DNA from: UBA4416 sp046345275
GTDB lineage: Bacteria > Bacteroidota > Bacteroidia > B-17B0 > Aurantibacillaceae
Assembly (NCBI GenBank): GCA_046345275.1
Contig: JBKDJY010000001.1
Coordinates: forward strand, 1 to 59,637
DNA length: 59,637 bases
Direction of reading: 5' to 3'
The position numbers were made by a program, and so were the translations under genes. Positions 15,416 through 23,204 of this stretch are shown in pieces; the first letter of the stretch is position 1, and the number at the start of each line of letters is the position of its first letter. The notes below the pieces were generated by a model. It worked only from the letters and a program-made list of their open reading frames with translations. It did not search any database and had not been told where the DNA came from.

Positions 15416-15815
15416 TATTTTTTTGATTTAATTTTTTCCTTCGTGAATAAATTGGATGTCTATCTTTTATTTCATTCCAACTAAGTGCCATAAAAAAACT
15501 GAATAGAATATAAAATTAAAAAAGTAATGGAATTAAAACGGCTATAATTTGTAGCATTTTAAATTACTTTCTAACAGATATGCCGAAGGCCTTTTGCTGA
15601 GCTTCTTTTTCTGAGCCGACGCAAGATGCGCTGCATATCAAAACTTAGGTTGTTAAAGAAATTGTCTTTATGTAGATTTGTTGCCCTATAATATTTTGAA
15701 ACGAAAGCTCTATTGCCAACCATAAAGTTTTATTGGTATTGTTGTTGCGGCAATTGGAGCAACTTATCAATTTAAACAATCGTACCTTAAACACTGCGCC
15801 TAAAATTGAATAAAT
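15416..15815. other. 400-bp intergenic stretch with a methyltransferase gene remnant
   Basis: No complete gene. At 15491-15459 (minus strand) the frame reads MALSWNEIKDR. This is the typical N-terminus of large SAM-dependent DNA methyltransferases of MmeI-like or related restriction systems, as I remember them. After that the frame continues only about 40 codons with no family resemblance. The rest (15560-15815) holds a short locally GC-richer patch around 15580-15640 and nothing I can name. The remnant fits a restriction system that has been lost from beside the RloC-like gene. Confidence 0.4.
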
Positions 15816-16289
15816 ATGAAAATTCTTTTAATTCAAATAGAAAAAACAACTGATGCTTATTTAAATGAAGGCTTTAATATCTATGCTGATCGTTTAAAGA
15901 ATTATGTTACTTTTCATACAGAAACCATTGTCATGCATAAAAGTGTCAGACAAAAATCAATTGATGAACAAAAAAAAGCAGAAGCTGCCGAAATAGAGAA
16001 ATTATTTTTACCAGGAGATTTTATTGTGTCTTTGGATGAAAATGGGAAGCAATTTAAATCCATTTTACTTGCAGAATTTTTAAATAAAAGAATGGTTTCT
16101 GGATGTAAAAGATTGGTATTTATCATCGGTGGGCCATTTGGAATTGAACAATCGATTTTAAAAAATAGTTCATTGATCATGTCGTTTTCAGAAATGACAT
16201 TTTCTCATCAAATGATTCGCTTATTTTTTAGCGAACAACTTTATAGGGCTTTTACGATATTAAAAAATGAAAAATACCACCACGAATAA
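15816..16289 (+). CDS. rlmH: 23S rRNA (pseudouridine1915-N3)-methyltransferase RlmH
   Basis: 157 residues, exactly the size of this SPOUT-class enzyme. RlmH methylates pseudouridine 1915 in helix 69 of 23S rRNA on assembled 70S ribosomes using SAM. Visible signatures: MKILLIQIEKTTDAYLNEGF at the start, DFIVSLDENGKQFKS, the SAM-knot segment VFIIGGPFGIEQSI, and the C-terminal MTFSHQMIRLFFSEQLYRAF followed by LKNEKYHHE. The gene is monocistronic on the plus strand and ends 4 bp before the convergent DUF423 gene's stop. Confidence 0.97.
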   Translation: MKILLIQIEKTTDAYLNEGFNIYADRLKNYVTFHTETIVMHKSVRQKSIDEQKKAEAAEIEKLFLPGDFIVSLDENGKQFKSILLAEFLNKRMVSGCKRLVFIIGGPFGIEQSILKNSSLIMSFSEMTFSHQMIRLFFSEQLYRAFTILKNEKYHHE

Positions 16290-16293
16290 GCAA

Positions 16294-16701
16294 TCAAATC
16301 TTTTTGGAAAAGCCAAACATGGATATGCACAACCAGCCGATGATAAAAAACAAACCACCTATAGGCGTAATAGGACCCAAAAATCTAAGCCAATCAGCTT
16401 GAAGTAAATGTCGGGTACTTAAAAAATATAATGATCCTGAAAAAAATATAATTCCCAATAAAAAAGAATTAAAAGCCCAATTTAAATATCTACTCGGGTT
16501 GTTTTTTGCAAACAAAAACACAATGAGCATCGCCAAAACATGATACATATGATATTTCACACCTGTATCAAATCCATTTATTTGGTCAGCGGTGATCAAA
16601 CCAGATTCAATTTTGCTTTTTAAGAAATGCGCGCCTAAAGCTCCAAAACTGACTGCTATTGCGCCTAGAAAACCTATTATTCCTAATTTATTATTTTTCA
16701 T
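16294..16701 (-). CDS. DUF423 family membrane protein
   Basis: 135 residues with four hydrophobic segments (about 6-24, 52-68, 74-96, 105-130). The conserved DUF423 opening is present: FLGAIAVSFGALGAHFLKSK, then FDTGVKYHMYHVLAMLIVFL, and SGSLYFLSTRHLL. The function of this inner-membrane family is unknown. Its start overlaps the end of the DUF4476 gene by 11 bp, so they form a two-gene operon. Confidence 0.92.
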   Translation of the reverse strand: MKNNKLGIIGFLGAIAVSFGALGAHFLKSKIESGLITADQINGFDTGVKYHMYHVLAMLIVFLFAKNNPSRYLNWAFNSFLLGIIFFSGSLYFLSTRHLLQADWLRFLGPITPIGGLFFIIGWLCISMFGFSKKI

Positions 16702-17791
16702 GAAGTTTTTTTATGTAATTAATAAACTCGTCTTTCGATTCTTGAAATTGAAATTCTGCCAATAAATTATTGATATTTTCTTTGTCTATGATTGATTGGT
16801 ATGCAAATTTCATCACTTCAATTTTTTCTCGATCGTGAAAAAATAATTCTAAAATTTTTTGAGCTTGAATCGTGCTAATGCAAGAATTAATTAATTGACT
16901 TTTTGCAACCACTGTCTTTTCGTTTTCGTATTTTTTTTTCTTTATTTCTGATAGTAAGTTGTCAAATTTTTCATCGGTTATTGCCACTTCACAATTTAAC
17001 TTCTTTTGATTTTCAAGTCCTTGTTGATCTTTTAAAAATGATGTAAATGAATCTTTGATGGATTGGTATCTGAAAAGAGGAAATAAAATAGTTGCATTTT
17101 CCTTGTCTATTAGATGGCTATATCCTTTTTTTGAAGTGTTTAAAATGTCCATTTCTAAATCTAAAACCGAAATCAGCTGAAAAAATTGTGCGGCTGTATA
17201 ACAATTATTTTCCAAAATTTTAAGTAAGTATATTAACTTCATTTCGTCGTCATTACACTTATTCAATAAATTAAGCGCATACTTAATTTCTTTTTCTGTT
17301 AAAGGATTGTAACAAAAACTACTATCTGAATGATAGTTATTAAAAAAAACGGGCACATTGTTTTTTGCCTGATACAAAATGCCATAAATACTGTTGTCAA
17401 CTAAAGGAACTTCCTCTTTTGGGGCTGCTGGAATGTTTGGTAATTTCGGGCCTGAAGGTTCTTCAATGGAATTGTAATTTAATTTACTAAAATCTTCATT
17501 GATCACAAATGTAAATTCCTTGCCAATGTATTTATTATTGATGTAAAAGGAATCAATCAATATCTTCTTTTGATTATTTATAAAAGTTTCAGCTTTTAAA
17601 ATTTGCCAACCAAAACCTAAATCGAAAACCTTTACATTTGATTGCTGCGTTTTATTAATAACTTCGCCATTAACTGTTAAAGAAAAAACTTGCCCGATAT
17701 TGCTAAACAAAACCAATGAATTTGTTTGGCTTTTAAAAAATGAATAAAAAAACAAACAGAGTGATATGAGTAACATTTTTTTATTTAACAT
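16691..17791 (-). CDS. exported protein with two DUF4476 repeats
   Basis: 366 residues. A signal peptide (MLLISLCLFFYSFFKSQ, cleavage near residue 22) is followed by a beta-rich domain (about 23-110) and a Pro-rich linker (KLPNIPAAPKEE). Two helical DUF4476 units follow at roughly 160-260 and 268-364. Each has the pattern of an 'LL..I' helix, a helix around 'AAQFFQLISVLDLE' or 'TIQAQKILELFF', and a terminal 'F.Y....D.F..Y(I/L)' motif; this fits the family. Function unknown; envelope location expected. First gene of an operon with DUF423. Confidence 0.82.
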   Translation of the reverse strand: MLNKKMLLISLCLFFYSFFKSQTNSLVLFSNIGQVFSLTVNGEVINKTQQSNVKVFDLGFGWQILKAETFINNQKKILIDSFYINNKYIGKEFTFVINEDFSKLNYNSIEEPSGPKLPNIPAAPKEEVPLVDNSIYGILYQAKNNVPVFFNNYHSDSSFCYNPLTEKEIKYALNLLNKCNDDEMKLIYLLKILENNCYTAAQFFQLISVLDLEMDILNTSKKGYSHLIDKENATILFPLFRYQSIKDSFTSFLKDQQGLENQKKLNCEVAITDEKFDNLLSEIKKKKYENEKTVVAKSQLINSCISTIQAQKILELFFHDREKIEVMKFAYQSIIDKENINNLLAEFQFQESKDEFINYIKKLHEK

Positions 17792-17882
17792 TTAATTTTT
17801 TTTAGAAAACAAATTTAATTTAATTTTATAGAAATACCCATTAAATAGGTGCTTTACATTATTTAGATTTATTAACGACACA

Positions 17883-19214
17883 ATGAGTAAGATTTTAATT
17901 ATTGGCGCTGGACGCTCATCTTCAAGCTTAATAGAATATCTTTTATTAAATGCCAGATTATACAAATGGCAAATAACAATTGCTGACTCCAATATAAAAC
18001 TCATTGAATCAAAAATTATCAATTATGAAAATGTGGCTAATGCCCTTGAATTTGATGTAACAAATTCAACAGTAAGAAAAAAATTAATTTCCGAATCAGA
18101 TTTTGTGGTATCAATGTTGCCAGCTTTTATGCACATTGAGGTTGCTAAAGATTGTGTAGAATATTCGAAACACCTTGCTACAGCTAGTTATGTGAGTGCT
18201 GAAATGAAAGCCTTAGACACAGAAGCGAAACAAAAAAACATTTTATTGCTAAATGAATGTGGCTTAGATCCTGGAATAGATCACGCATCTGCAATGAAAA
18301 TAATAAAAAACATTCAAGACAAAGGAGGAAAAATAACAAAGTTTCAATCTTTCTGTGGCGGCTTAGTAGCTCCCGAAAGTAATGACAATCCATGGGGTTA
18401 TAAATTTAGTTGGAATCCAAGAAATGTTGTATTAGCAGGGCAAGGAGCCGCTCAATACATTGAGGACGGAGATTTAAAATTTATACCTTATAATAGACTA
18501 TTTACTCAAATTAGCACCATACAAATTGATGGTCACGGTTCGTTTGATGCCTATGCAAACCGAGATAGCATTAGCTATAAAGAACCATATGGATTATTAG
18601 ACGTTAAATATATGCTGCGGGGCACTCTTCGTCAAAAAGGTTATTGTAAGGCATGGAATGTATTTGTAAAATTAGGGTTAACCGACGATACCTATAAAAT
18701 TAAAATTCCAAACGATTTTAATTATACGTCATTGATACAATCCTTTTTACCATTAGGAAAAGGTACGGTAAAGGAAAAATTAATTTCTTTTATGGGAAAA
18801 GACATCGATGAAGAAGTTATAAAACAATTAGATTATTTGGAATTATTTAGCAACAAGCCCATAAGGTTAAAAGAAGCTTCGCCAGCTGAATTACTACAAA
18901 ATTTATTGGAAGAAAAATGGTTGTTAAAGCATGGAGATAAAGATATGATTGTGATGCAACATTTATTTGAGTACGAAATCAATAGTCAAATAAAACAGAT
19001 AACTTCTTCTTTAGTTGTTGAAGGAGATGATGAGGTTCAAACTGCCATGGCTAAAACAGTGGGTTTGCCATTGGCAATTACCATTAAAAATTTTTTAATA
19101 GGTAAATTTAAATTATACGGTGTGCAAATTCCCATCGTCAAAGAAATATACGAACCTTTGCTCGAAGAATTAGAAACACTTAACATCAAATTTAATGAGA
19201 AAGAAATTATTTAA
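17883..19214 (+). CDS. saccharopine dehydrogenase-family oxidoreductase
   Basis: 443 residues. The N-terminal Rossmann fold starts KILIIGAGRSSSSLIEYLL (GxGxxS). The saccharopine-dehydrogenase middle follows: SMLPAFMHIEVAKDC, YVSAEMKAL, and NECGLDPGIDHASAMKII, with GGLVAPESNDNPWGYKFSWN and PRNVVLAGQGAA. These are the signatures of glutamate-forming saccharopine reductases (LYS9-like) and related spermidine/carbonyl reductases. The gene lies just before aspartate kinase and diaminopimelate decarboxylase, so a role in lysine metabolism is probable. Whether it makes or degrades saccharopine, or acts on another amino-acid conjugate, cannot be seen. Divergent from the DUF4476 gene. Confidence 0.85.
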   Translation: MSKILIIGAGRSSSSLIEYLLLNARLYKWQITIADSNIKLIESKIINYENVANALEFDVTNSTVRKKLISESDFVVSMLPAFMHIEVAKDCVEYSKHLATASYVSAEMKALDTEAKQKNILLLNECGLDPGIDHASAMKIIKNIQDKGGKITKFQSFCGGLVAPESNDNPWGYKFSWNPRNVVLAGQGAAQYIEDGDLKFIPYNRLFTQISTIQIDGHGSFDAYANRDSISYKEPYGLLDVKYMLRGTLRQKGYCKAWNVFVKLGLTDDTYKIKIPNDFNYTSLIQSFLPLGKGTVKEKLISFMGKDIDEEVIKQLDYLELFSNKPIRLKEASPAELLQNLLEEKWLLKHGDKDMIVMQHLFEYEINSQIKQITSSLVVEGDDEVQTAMAKTVGLPLAITIKNFLIGKFKLYGVQIPIVKEIYEPLLEELETLNIKFNEKEII

Positions 19215-19294
19215 TACTTCAATGGCAATTTCTCAAAGACCGTTTTAAAAATGGGGTTTATTAATTTTATTAACTTTTATCATTAAATAAATTT

Positions 19295-19302
19295 TAAATT
19301 TG
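19295..19302 (+). promoter_or_regulatory. -7 box for the aspartate kinase gene
   Basis: TAAATTTG, 22 bp before the ATG at 19324. It matches the Bacteroidota consensus; no clear -33 TTG. It suggests the lysC-lysA pair is transcribed separately from the upstream dehydrogenase. Confidence 0.45.
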
Positions 19303-19323
19303 CCACACTCTAAAAATTAAGGG

Positions 19324-20643
19324 ATGAATATTTTAAAATTTGGCGGAACAAGTGTAGGTAGTATCGAAAGAATCAAGGCACTTGTAGATTTAGTAAACAC
19401 TGAGGGAGAAAAAATTGTTGTACTGTCTGCCATGAGCGGAACCACAAATGCGTTGGTAGACATCAGTAATGCGTTGTATGCAAAAAATAATGTAAAAGCA
19501 ACCCAATTAATTGATCATTTAGAAACAACATACAAATCAGTTGTAGAGGGCTTATACGCTAAACCAGAATATATTGAAAAAGGAAAAGATTTAATTAAAA
19601 ATCATTTTGATTATTTAAGATCTTTTACTTTGGATATGTTTACCTCTAATGAAGAAAAAGCTGTTTTAGCTCAAGGCGAGTTATTAAGTACGGCTTTGTT
19701 TTATTTTTACCTATCTGAAGTTGGCATCAGTGCTGTACTATTACCTGCGTTGAATTTTATGCGAATTGACGAAAATGACGAGCCAAAAATTGATTATGTA
19801 GAAAAACATTTATCAGAAGAATTAAAAAAACACCCTGGCATAAAACTATTTATAACACAAGGATATATTTGCCGTAATGCATTTGGCGAAATTGATAATT
19901 TAAAGCGTGGAGGAAGTGACTATACGGCTTCCATCATCGGTGCAGCAATTCATGCCAACGAAGTTCAAATTTGGACTGATATTGATGGAATGCATAATAA
20001 TGATCCACGCGTTGTGAGTAAAACCCATGCCATTAAAGAATTAAATTTTGATGAAGCTGCTGAATTAGCCTATTTTGGTGCGAAAATATTACATCCAACT
20101 TGTATATTGCCTGCACAAAAAAGAAATATCCCTGTTTTATTAAAAAACACAATGGAGCCTCAAGCCTTAGGAACATTGATTTCTGATAAGAATTCTTCAG
20201 AAGGAATAAAAGCTGTTGCTGCAAAAGATGGGATTTGTGCCATTAACATTAAAAGTGATCGAATGCTTTTAGCACATGGATTTTTAAGGGCTGTTTTCGA
20301 AATTTTTGAACGTTACAAAACTTCAATAGACATGATTACGACTTCAGAAATTGCAGTCTCTCTAACCATTGATAATCTTATTCATTTGAATGAAATTACA
20401 AAAGAGCTTGAAGAGTTTGCAAAAGTTGAGGTTGAAAATGATCAAACAATTATTTGCATTGTTGGTAATTTACCAAAAGATAAATCGGGTTATGCATTTA
20501 AAGTATTAGACGCGCTAAAAAATATTCCATTGAGAATGGTTTCTTATGGCGGTAGTTTAAATAATGTGAGCGTGCTAGTGAACTCTAAACATAAAAAAGC
20601 AGCGTTAATTGCTTTAAACAAGGGCTTATTCGGATACGAATAA
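19324..20643 (+). CDS. lysC: aspartate kinase
   Basis: 439 residues. It catalyses ATP-dependent phosphorylation of aspartate, the first step to lysine, threonine, methionine and diaminopimelate. The kinase domain shows MNILKFGGTSVGSIERIKAL, VVLSAMSGTTNALVDI, GRxx-like FITQGYICRNAFGEIDNLKR followed by GGSDYTASIIGAAI, and VQIWTDIDGMHNNDPRVV, with LAYFGAKILHPT further on. Two ACT domains occupy about 300-439, so feedback control by lysine or threonine is likely. It has no fused homoserine dehydrogenase, unlike the ThrA found in many relatives. It is followed by lysA after 33 bp. Confidence 0.96.
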   Translation: MNILKFGGTSVGSIERIKALVDLVNTEGEKIVVLSAMSGTTNALVDISNALYAKNNVKATQLIDHLETTYKSVVEGLYAKPEYIEKGKDLIKNHFDYLRSFTLDMFTSNEEKAVLAQGELLSTALFYFYLSEVGISAVLLPALNFMRIDENDEPKIDYVEKHLSEELKKHPGIKLFITQGYICRNAFGEIDNLKRGGSDYTASIIGAAIHANEVQIWTDIDGMHNNDPRVVSKTHAIKELNFDEAAELAYFGAKILHPTCILPAQKRNIPVLLKNTMEPQALGTLISDKNSSEGIKAVAAKDGICAINIKSDRMLLAHGFLRAVFEIFERYKTSIDMITTSEIAVSLTIDNLIHLNEITKELEEFAKVEVENDQTIICIVGNLPKDKSGYAFKVLDALKNIPLRMVSYGGSLNNVSVLVNSKHKKAALIALNKGLFGYE

Positions 20644-20676
20644 AGGCGCTTTATTATATCAATAGAATTCAAGACT

Positions 20677-21825
20677 ATGTTATCAAAAGAAAAAATTTTA
20701 CAGCTTCAAAAACATAAAACACCTTTTTATTTTTATGATTTAGAGTTATTGCAAAAAACATTAGAAGTAATAAATACGGAAAGAAAAAAGTATCATTACC
20801 ATGTTCATTATGCTTTTAAAGCCAATACCAATGCTAAAATTATAAGTAAGATTAAAGAAAGTGGATTGGGTGCCGATTGTGTGAGTGGAAACGAAGTTAA
20901 ATGCGCTATTGAACATGGATTTAAAAATACAGATATCGTTTTTGCTGGCGTAGGAAAAAGTGATGATGAAATTAATTACGCACTAGATCAAAATATTTTT
21001 TGTTTCAATTGTGAAAGTATTCAGGAGTTAGAAGTCATTAATGAATTGGCAAACTTAAAAAATAAAAAAGCACAAATAGCCTTACGCATTAATCCTAATG
21101 TTGACGCATACACCCACAAATATATTACCACTGGCTTAGAAGAAAATAAATTTGGGATTAATCCTTATCAATTTGATGAGGTGATTGAAAAATTAAAATC
21201 CTTAACCAATTTAAAATTAATAGGCTTACATTTTCATATTGGATCTCAAATAACAGATTTATCTCCGTTTAAAAAATTATGCATACGCGTCAACGAAATA
21301 AATACTTATTTTTTTAACAAAGGTTTTGATTTACCGATTGTGAATGTTGGTGGAGGTTTAGGGATTAATTATCATGAGCCAGATTCTGAATCTATTGTAA
21401 ATTTTGAAACCTATTTTAAGTTGTTTCATGATTTTATAGCATTGCGCAACAACCAAGAGTTGCATTTTGAATTGGGAAGAGCAATTGTTGGAAACTGTGG
21501 TAGTTTAATAACCAAAGTATTATATATTAAAAATGGTATCAATACAAATTTCGCAATTTTAGACGCGGGTATGACGGAATTGATTCGTCCAGCTTTATAT
21601 CAAGCGTTTCATAAGATTGAAAATATTTCATCTCAAAACAAAAACATTTTAAAATACGACGTAGTAGGCCCAATTTGTGAAAGCAGTGATTGTTTTGGAA
21701 AATCTGTTGATTTACCAACAACGCAACGTGGGGATTATATTGCCATACGAAGTGCTGGTGCTTATGGCGAAGTAATGAGTAGTAAATATAATTTAAGAGA
21801 CGACGTGAGAAGCGTTTGTTTTTAG
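20677..21825 (+). CDS. lysA: diaminopimelate decarboxylase
   Basis: 382 residues, a PLP-dependent fold-type III decarboxylase. The lysine of the Schiff base is in HYAFKANTNAKIISKI. Other signatures are GADCVSGNEVKCAIEHGF, LRINPNVDAYTHKYITTGLE followed by KFGI, GLHFHIGSQITDLSPF, NVGGGLGINY, ELGRAIVGNCG and the C-terminal GPICESSDCFGK and RSAGAYGEVMSSKYN. It converts meso-diaminopimelate to lysine in the cytosol. Second gene of the lysC operon. Slightly shorter than Proteobacterial LysA, as in other Bacteroidota. Confidence 0.95.
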   Translation: MLSKEKILQLQKHKTPFYFYDLELLQKTLEVINTERKKYHYHVHYAFKANTNAKIISKIKESGLGADCVSGNEVKCAIEHGFKNTDIVFAGVGKSDDEINYALDQNIFCFNCESIQELEVINELANLKNKKAQIALRINPNVDAYTHKYITTGLEENKFGINPYQFDEVIEKLKSLTNLKLIGLHFHIGSQITDLSPFKKLCIRVNEINTYFFNKGFDLPIVNVGGGLGINYHEPDSESIVNFETYFKLFHDFIALRNNQELHFELGRAIVGNCGSLITKVLYIKNGINTNFAILDAGMTELIRPALYQAFHKIENISSQNKNILKYDVVGPICESSDCFGKSVDLPTTQRGDYIAIRSAGAYGEVMSSKYNLRDDVRSVCF

Positions 21826-21868
21826 ACTCTAACATTAAATCATATTGATTCGAAATAGTTGATTTTTC

Positions 21869-21908
21869 TTTTGCGTCTTTGTTGTTGATAAAAACAACAA
21901 GAGCAAAA
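21869..21908. terminator. bidirectional terminator between lysA and the secretion cluster
   Basis: Nested inverted repeat: outer arms TTTTGC (21869-21874) and GCAAAA (21903-21908), inner arms TTGTTGTT (21879-21886) and AACAACAA (21893-21900) with a 6-nt loop. It sits exactly between convergent lysA and the HlyD-type gene, with T- or A-rich flanks in both directions. Confidence 0.6.
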
Positions 21909-23204
21909 TCACTTCCTATCAACCAACTTTTTAAAATTAAAAAAAATTCTATCCATCACCGATATGTTTTTGGTGATGATATCAGCCTTCCCTTTCATTT
22001 GCTCTTTATAAGTAAGGGTTTTGTGATAAGATGTTTCTAATCCATTTATTAAACTGACATCAATGGCATAGGTATCTTTATTTGGCACTTCGGATATATT
22101 GGTAACAATGCCTTGCAACATACCGTTTTCGTTATAAGGATAATTATCTAATTTAATATTGACGGTTTGCTTAAGAGATAATTTACCTGTATTGACCGCT
22201 GGCAACAAACACTTTCCTATAAATTGTTGTTTTTGTGTTGGCACCACAGAAAATAATTCATCACCTGCTCTCACTTGTTGATTGATTGTCCAAATATTAA
22301 AAAATGAAATTTTACCATCAATGGGGCTTTCAATTAAATACAATTGTTTCCATTTTGTAATTTCCGAAACCAGTGATTTAAGGTTTTGTTGAAATTCATT
22401 TTTTAATTTGGATTGCTCTTGGTAATCTTGAATTTGTGATTGAAGAATGCTTTTTTCAATGGAATTGATTTGAATGGAAGCATTTGATGTGGTTATTTTT
22501 GTTTGTTCGTAGTTGTTGAGTGCTGATAAATACTCTCTTTTCTTCGTTTCAAATTCCCTTGCTGAAATAACTTTATTTTCAAACAATGTTTTATCTCTGT
22601 TATAATCAGTTTCTGATAAAGCAAGCTGTTGTTGCGTAATCAGTTCTTGTTGTTTGTATTTAGCGGAAAGGGTATTATAACTCACCAAATCATTTTTTAA
22701 TAATGTAATTTGTCTGTTAAAGGAATTGACTACTTTATATAAATTCAAATCTTTAATTGATTTTAAAACCGATAAATAGTAAGGTGTAAGCTCCCCAACT
22801 TTTAAACTATCTTTTATGTCTACAGCCGGTATGGTATCGCTCAATTTTAATTGGTTGATAATGGCATTGCTGCTTTCATACAAATACAAAACGTCTTGGT
22901 AATGAGCCGTATTTTCAATAACGGCAATGGTTTGATTTTCTTTAACGACGTCATTATTTTTAACTAATAAGTAAGTTAGCTTACCGTTATTTTTTGAAAC
23001 TAATGTTACTGGCGGGTTTAATGTAGTTAATGTAATATCGGCTGTTAAAATATCGGGGTAACGTATAAAATAACTCAAGGCCACAGCTGTTATAATTAAA
23101 ATAAAAACAACTGAAATGCCCCAGCGGAATATCCATTTGGGTGTGGAAGTTAAAATTTCGTTGACTTCTTCTGTACGCAGTATGATTTCCTTTTCTTCTC
23201 CCAC
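21909..23204 (-). CDS. HlyD-family membrane-fusion (adaptor) protein
   Basis: 431 residues. A single N-terminal membrane helix (about 25-47, WGISVVFILIITAVALSYFI) is followed by a split lipoyl domain: VTLVSKNNGKLTYLLVKNND, then VVKENQTIAVIENTAHY. A long coiled-coil hairpin occupies about 130-280, and the second lipoyl/beta-barrel part is IESPIDGKISFFNIWTINQQ, then VRAGDELFSVVP. Such proteins bridge an inner-membrane exporter to an outer-membrane channel or peptidoglycan. The start codon directly follows the stop of the C39-type ABC transporter, so the two form the export machine. No TolC-like partner is encoded nearby. Confidence 0.93.
   Translation of the reverse strand: MGEEKEIILRTEEVNEILTSTPKWIFRWGISVVFILIITAVALSYFIRYPDILTADITLTTLNPPVTLVSKNNGKLTYLLVKNNDVVKENQTIAVIENTAHYQDVLYLYESSNAIINQLKLSDTIPAVDIKDSLKVGELTPYYLSVLKSIKDLNLYKVVNSFNRQITLLKNDLVSYNTLSAKYKQQELITQQQLALSETDYNRDKTLFENKVISAREFETKKREYLSALNNYEQTKITTSNASIQINSIEKSILQSQIQDYQEQSKLKNEFQQNLKSLVSEITKWKQLYLIESPIDGKISFFNIWTINQQVRAGDELFSVVPTQKQQFIGKCLLPAVNTGKLSLKQTVNIKLDNYPYNENGMLQGIVTNISEVPNKDTYAIDVSLINGLETSYHKTLTYKEQMKGKADIITKNISVMDRIFFNFKKLVDRK

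Noticed and set aside
15097..15426. 109-residue plus-strand frame opposite the small protein upstream of the RloC-like gene
   Set aside because: Rich in Cys, Leu and Phe with no pattern, and antisense to a better-looking same-operon frame.
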